From: an uncultured Clostridia bacterium
GTDB lineage: Bacteria; Bacillota; Clostridia; Christensenellales; Aristaeellaceae
Assembly: GCA_946626395.1 (NCBI GenBank)
Contig: CAMOUF010000001.1
Coordinates: forward strand, 1 to 6,248
Direction of reading: 5' to 3'
Length of the DNA stretch: 6,248 nucleotides
Every line of letters starts with the position of its first letter. Within the stretch, counting starts at the first letter, position 1. The notes beneath the pieces are model-generated. The model had not been told where the DNA came from, did no database searches, and saw only the letters and a list, made by a program, of their open reading frames with translations. Of this stretch, positions 6,058 through 6,248 are shown one piece after another. Made by a program: the position numbers and the translations under genes.

Positions 6058-6096
6058 AAAATCATCAGCAGCCTGTTGACAAAGTCTCCTGGATGC

Positions 6097-6175
6097 ATCG
6101 AAGGGCCACAGCCCTTCGATTGTAATCCGCAGGCGGCGGCATGTACGTCGCCGAGGAGCGGCTGAAAGCCGCTTC
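6097..6175. repeat. Three consecutive short hairpins
   Basis: Hairpin 1 is ATCGAAGGGC (6097-6106) with GCCCTTCGAT (6111-6120), loop CACA, 10 perfect pairs. Hairpin 2 is CGGCGGC (6134-6140) with GTCGCCG (6147-6153), loop ATGTAC, 7 pairs with one G-T. Hairpin 3 is GGAGCGGC (6155-6162) with GCCGCTTC (6168-6175), loop TGAAA, 8 pairs with one G-T. No open reading frame that looks like protein crosses them. They may be part of a dispersed palindromic repeat or a structured leader RNA. Confidence 0.6.
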
Positions 6176-6182
6176 CGCTATC

Positions 6183-6248
6183 CATTTGTGGCCGTAAAAT
6201 GAGCGTTTTCGGCCTCCTGAGGCCGAAAATGCCATTTTACAGCAAATG
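6183..6248. repeat. Large imperfect palindrome at the window end
   Basis: The arm 6194-6216 pairs with 6219-6240 with only one bulged base (A6202) and one G-T pair. The tip is GGCCTC/GAGGCC with CT between. An outer arm CATTTG (6183-6188) pairs with CAAATG (6243-6248) across a small internal loop. The palindrome reaches the last base, so its right boundary is not certain. No T-tract is visible after it. Confidence 0.75.

Overview
The window looks like a high-GC member of the Clostridia (Bacillota), probably an uncultured gut lineage. The evidence is a Firmicutes-like layout with strong GGAGG ribosome sites, TTGACA/TATAAT-type promoters, U-tract terminators and GC-rich coding DNA (one glnS line, 901-960, is 41/60 G+C by hand count). 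The lineage is an inference from style, not from a marker gene.

Left part (1-3759, + strand): the 3' portion of glnS (glutaminyl-tRNA synthetase, cut by the window start), then a small AT-richer gene of unknown function starting 2 bases after the glnS stop, then a complete gltX (glutamyl-tRNA synthetase) ending at a clear intrinsic terminator. No terminator is visible between these genes, so they may be one transcript. Together glnS and gltX charge tRNA-Gln and tRNA-Glu directly. The middle gene is cut by an in-frame TAG, after which the same frame stays open for 58 more codons and still looks like protein.

Middle part (3804-5472, + strand): a self-contained single-gene unit with its own extended -10 promoter, a very strong ribosome binding site and a terminator. 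It encodes a membrane-anchored 491-residue protein: one N-terminal membrane segment, 25 back-to-back 14-residue coiled-coil repeats without any insertion or deletion, and a C-terminal domain of about 100 residues that is probably beta-rich. Seven of the repeats are nearly identical as 42-bp DNA units, so the rod probably changes length in steps of 14 residues.

Right part (5473-6248): non-coding and decayed DNA. It holds a perfect 21-bp hairpin, a second terminator, and the first 66 codons of a MATE-family transporter on the - strand, broken off abruptly although its promoter and ribosome site are intact. A divergent + strand promoter follows, pointing into a run of four hairpins, the last a large palindrome reaching the window edge. 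This part looks like a site of rearrangement or dispersed palindromic repeats. A structured RNA downstream of the promoter is the main alternative.
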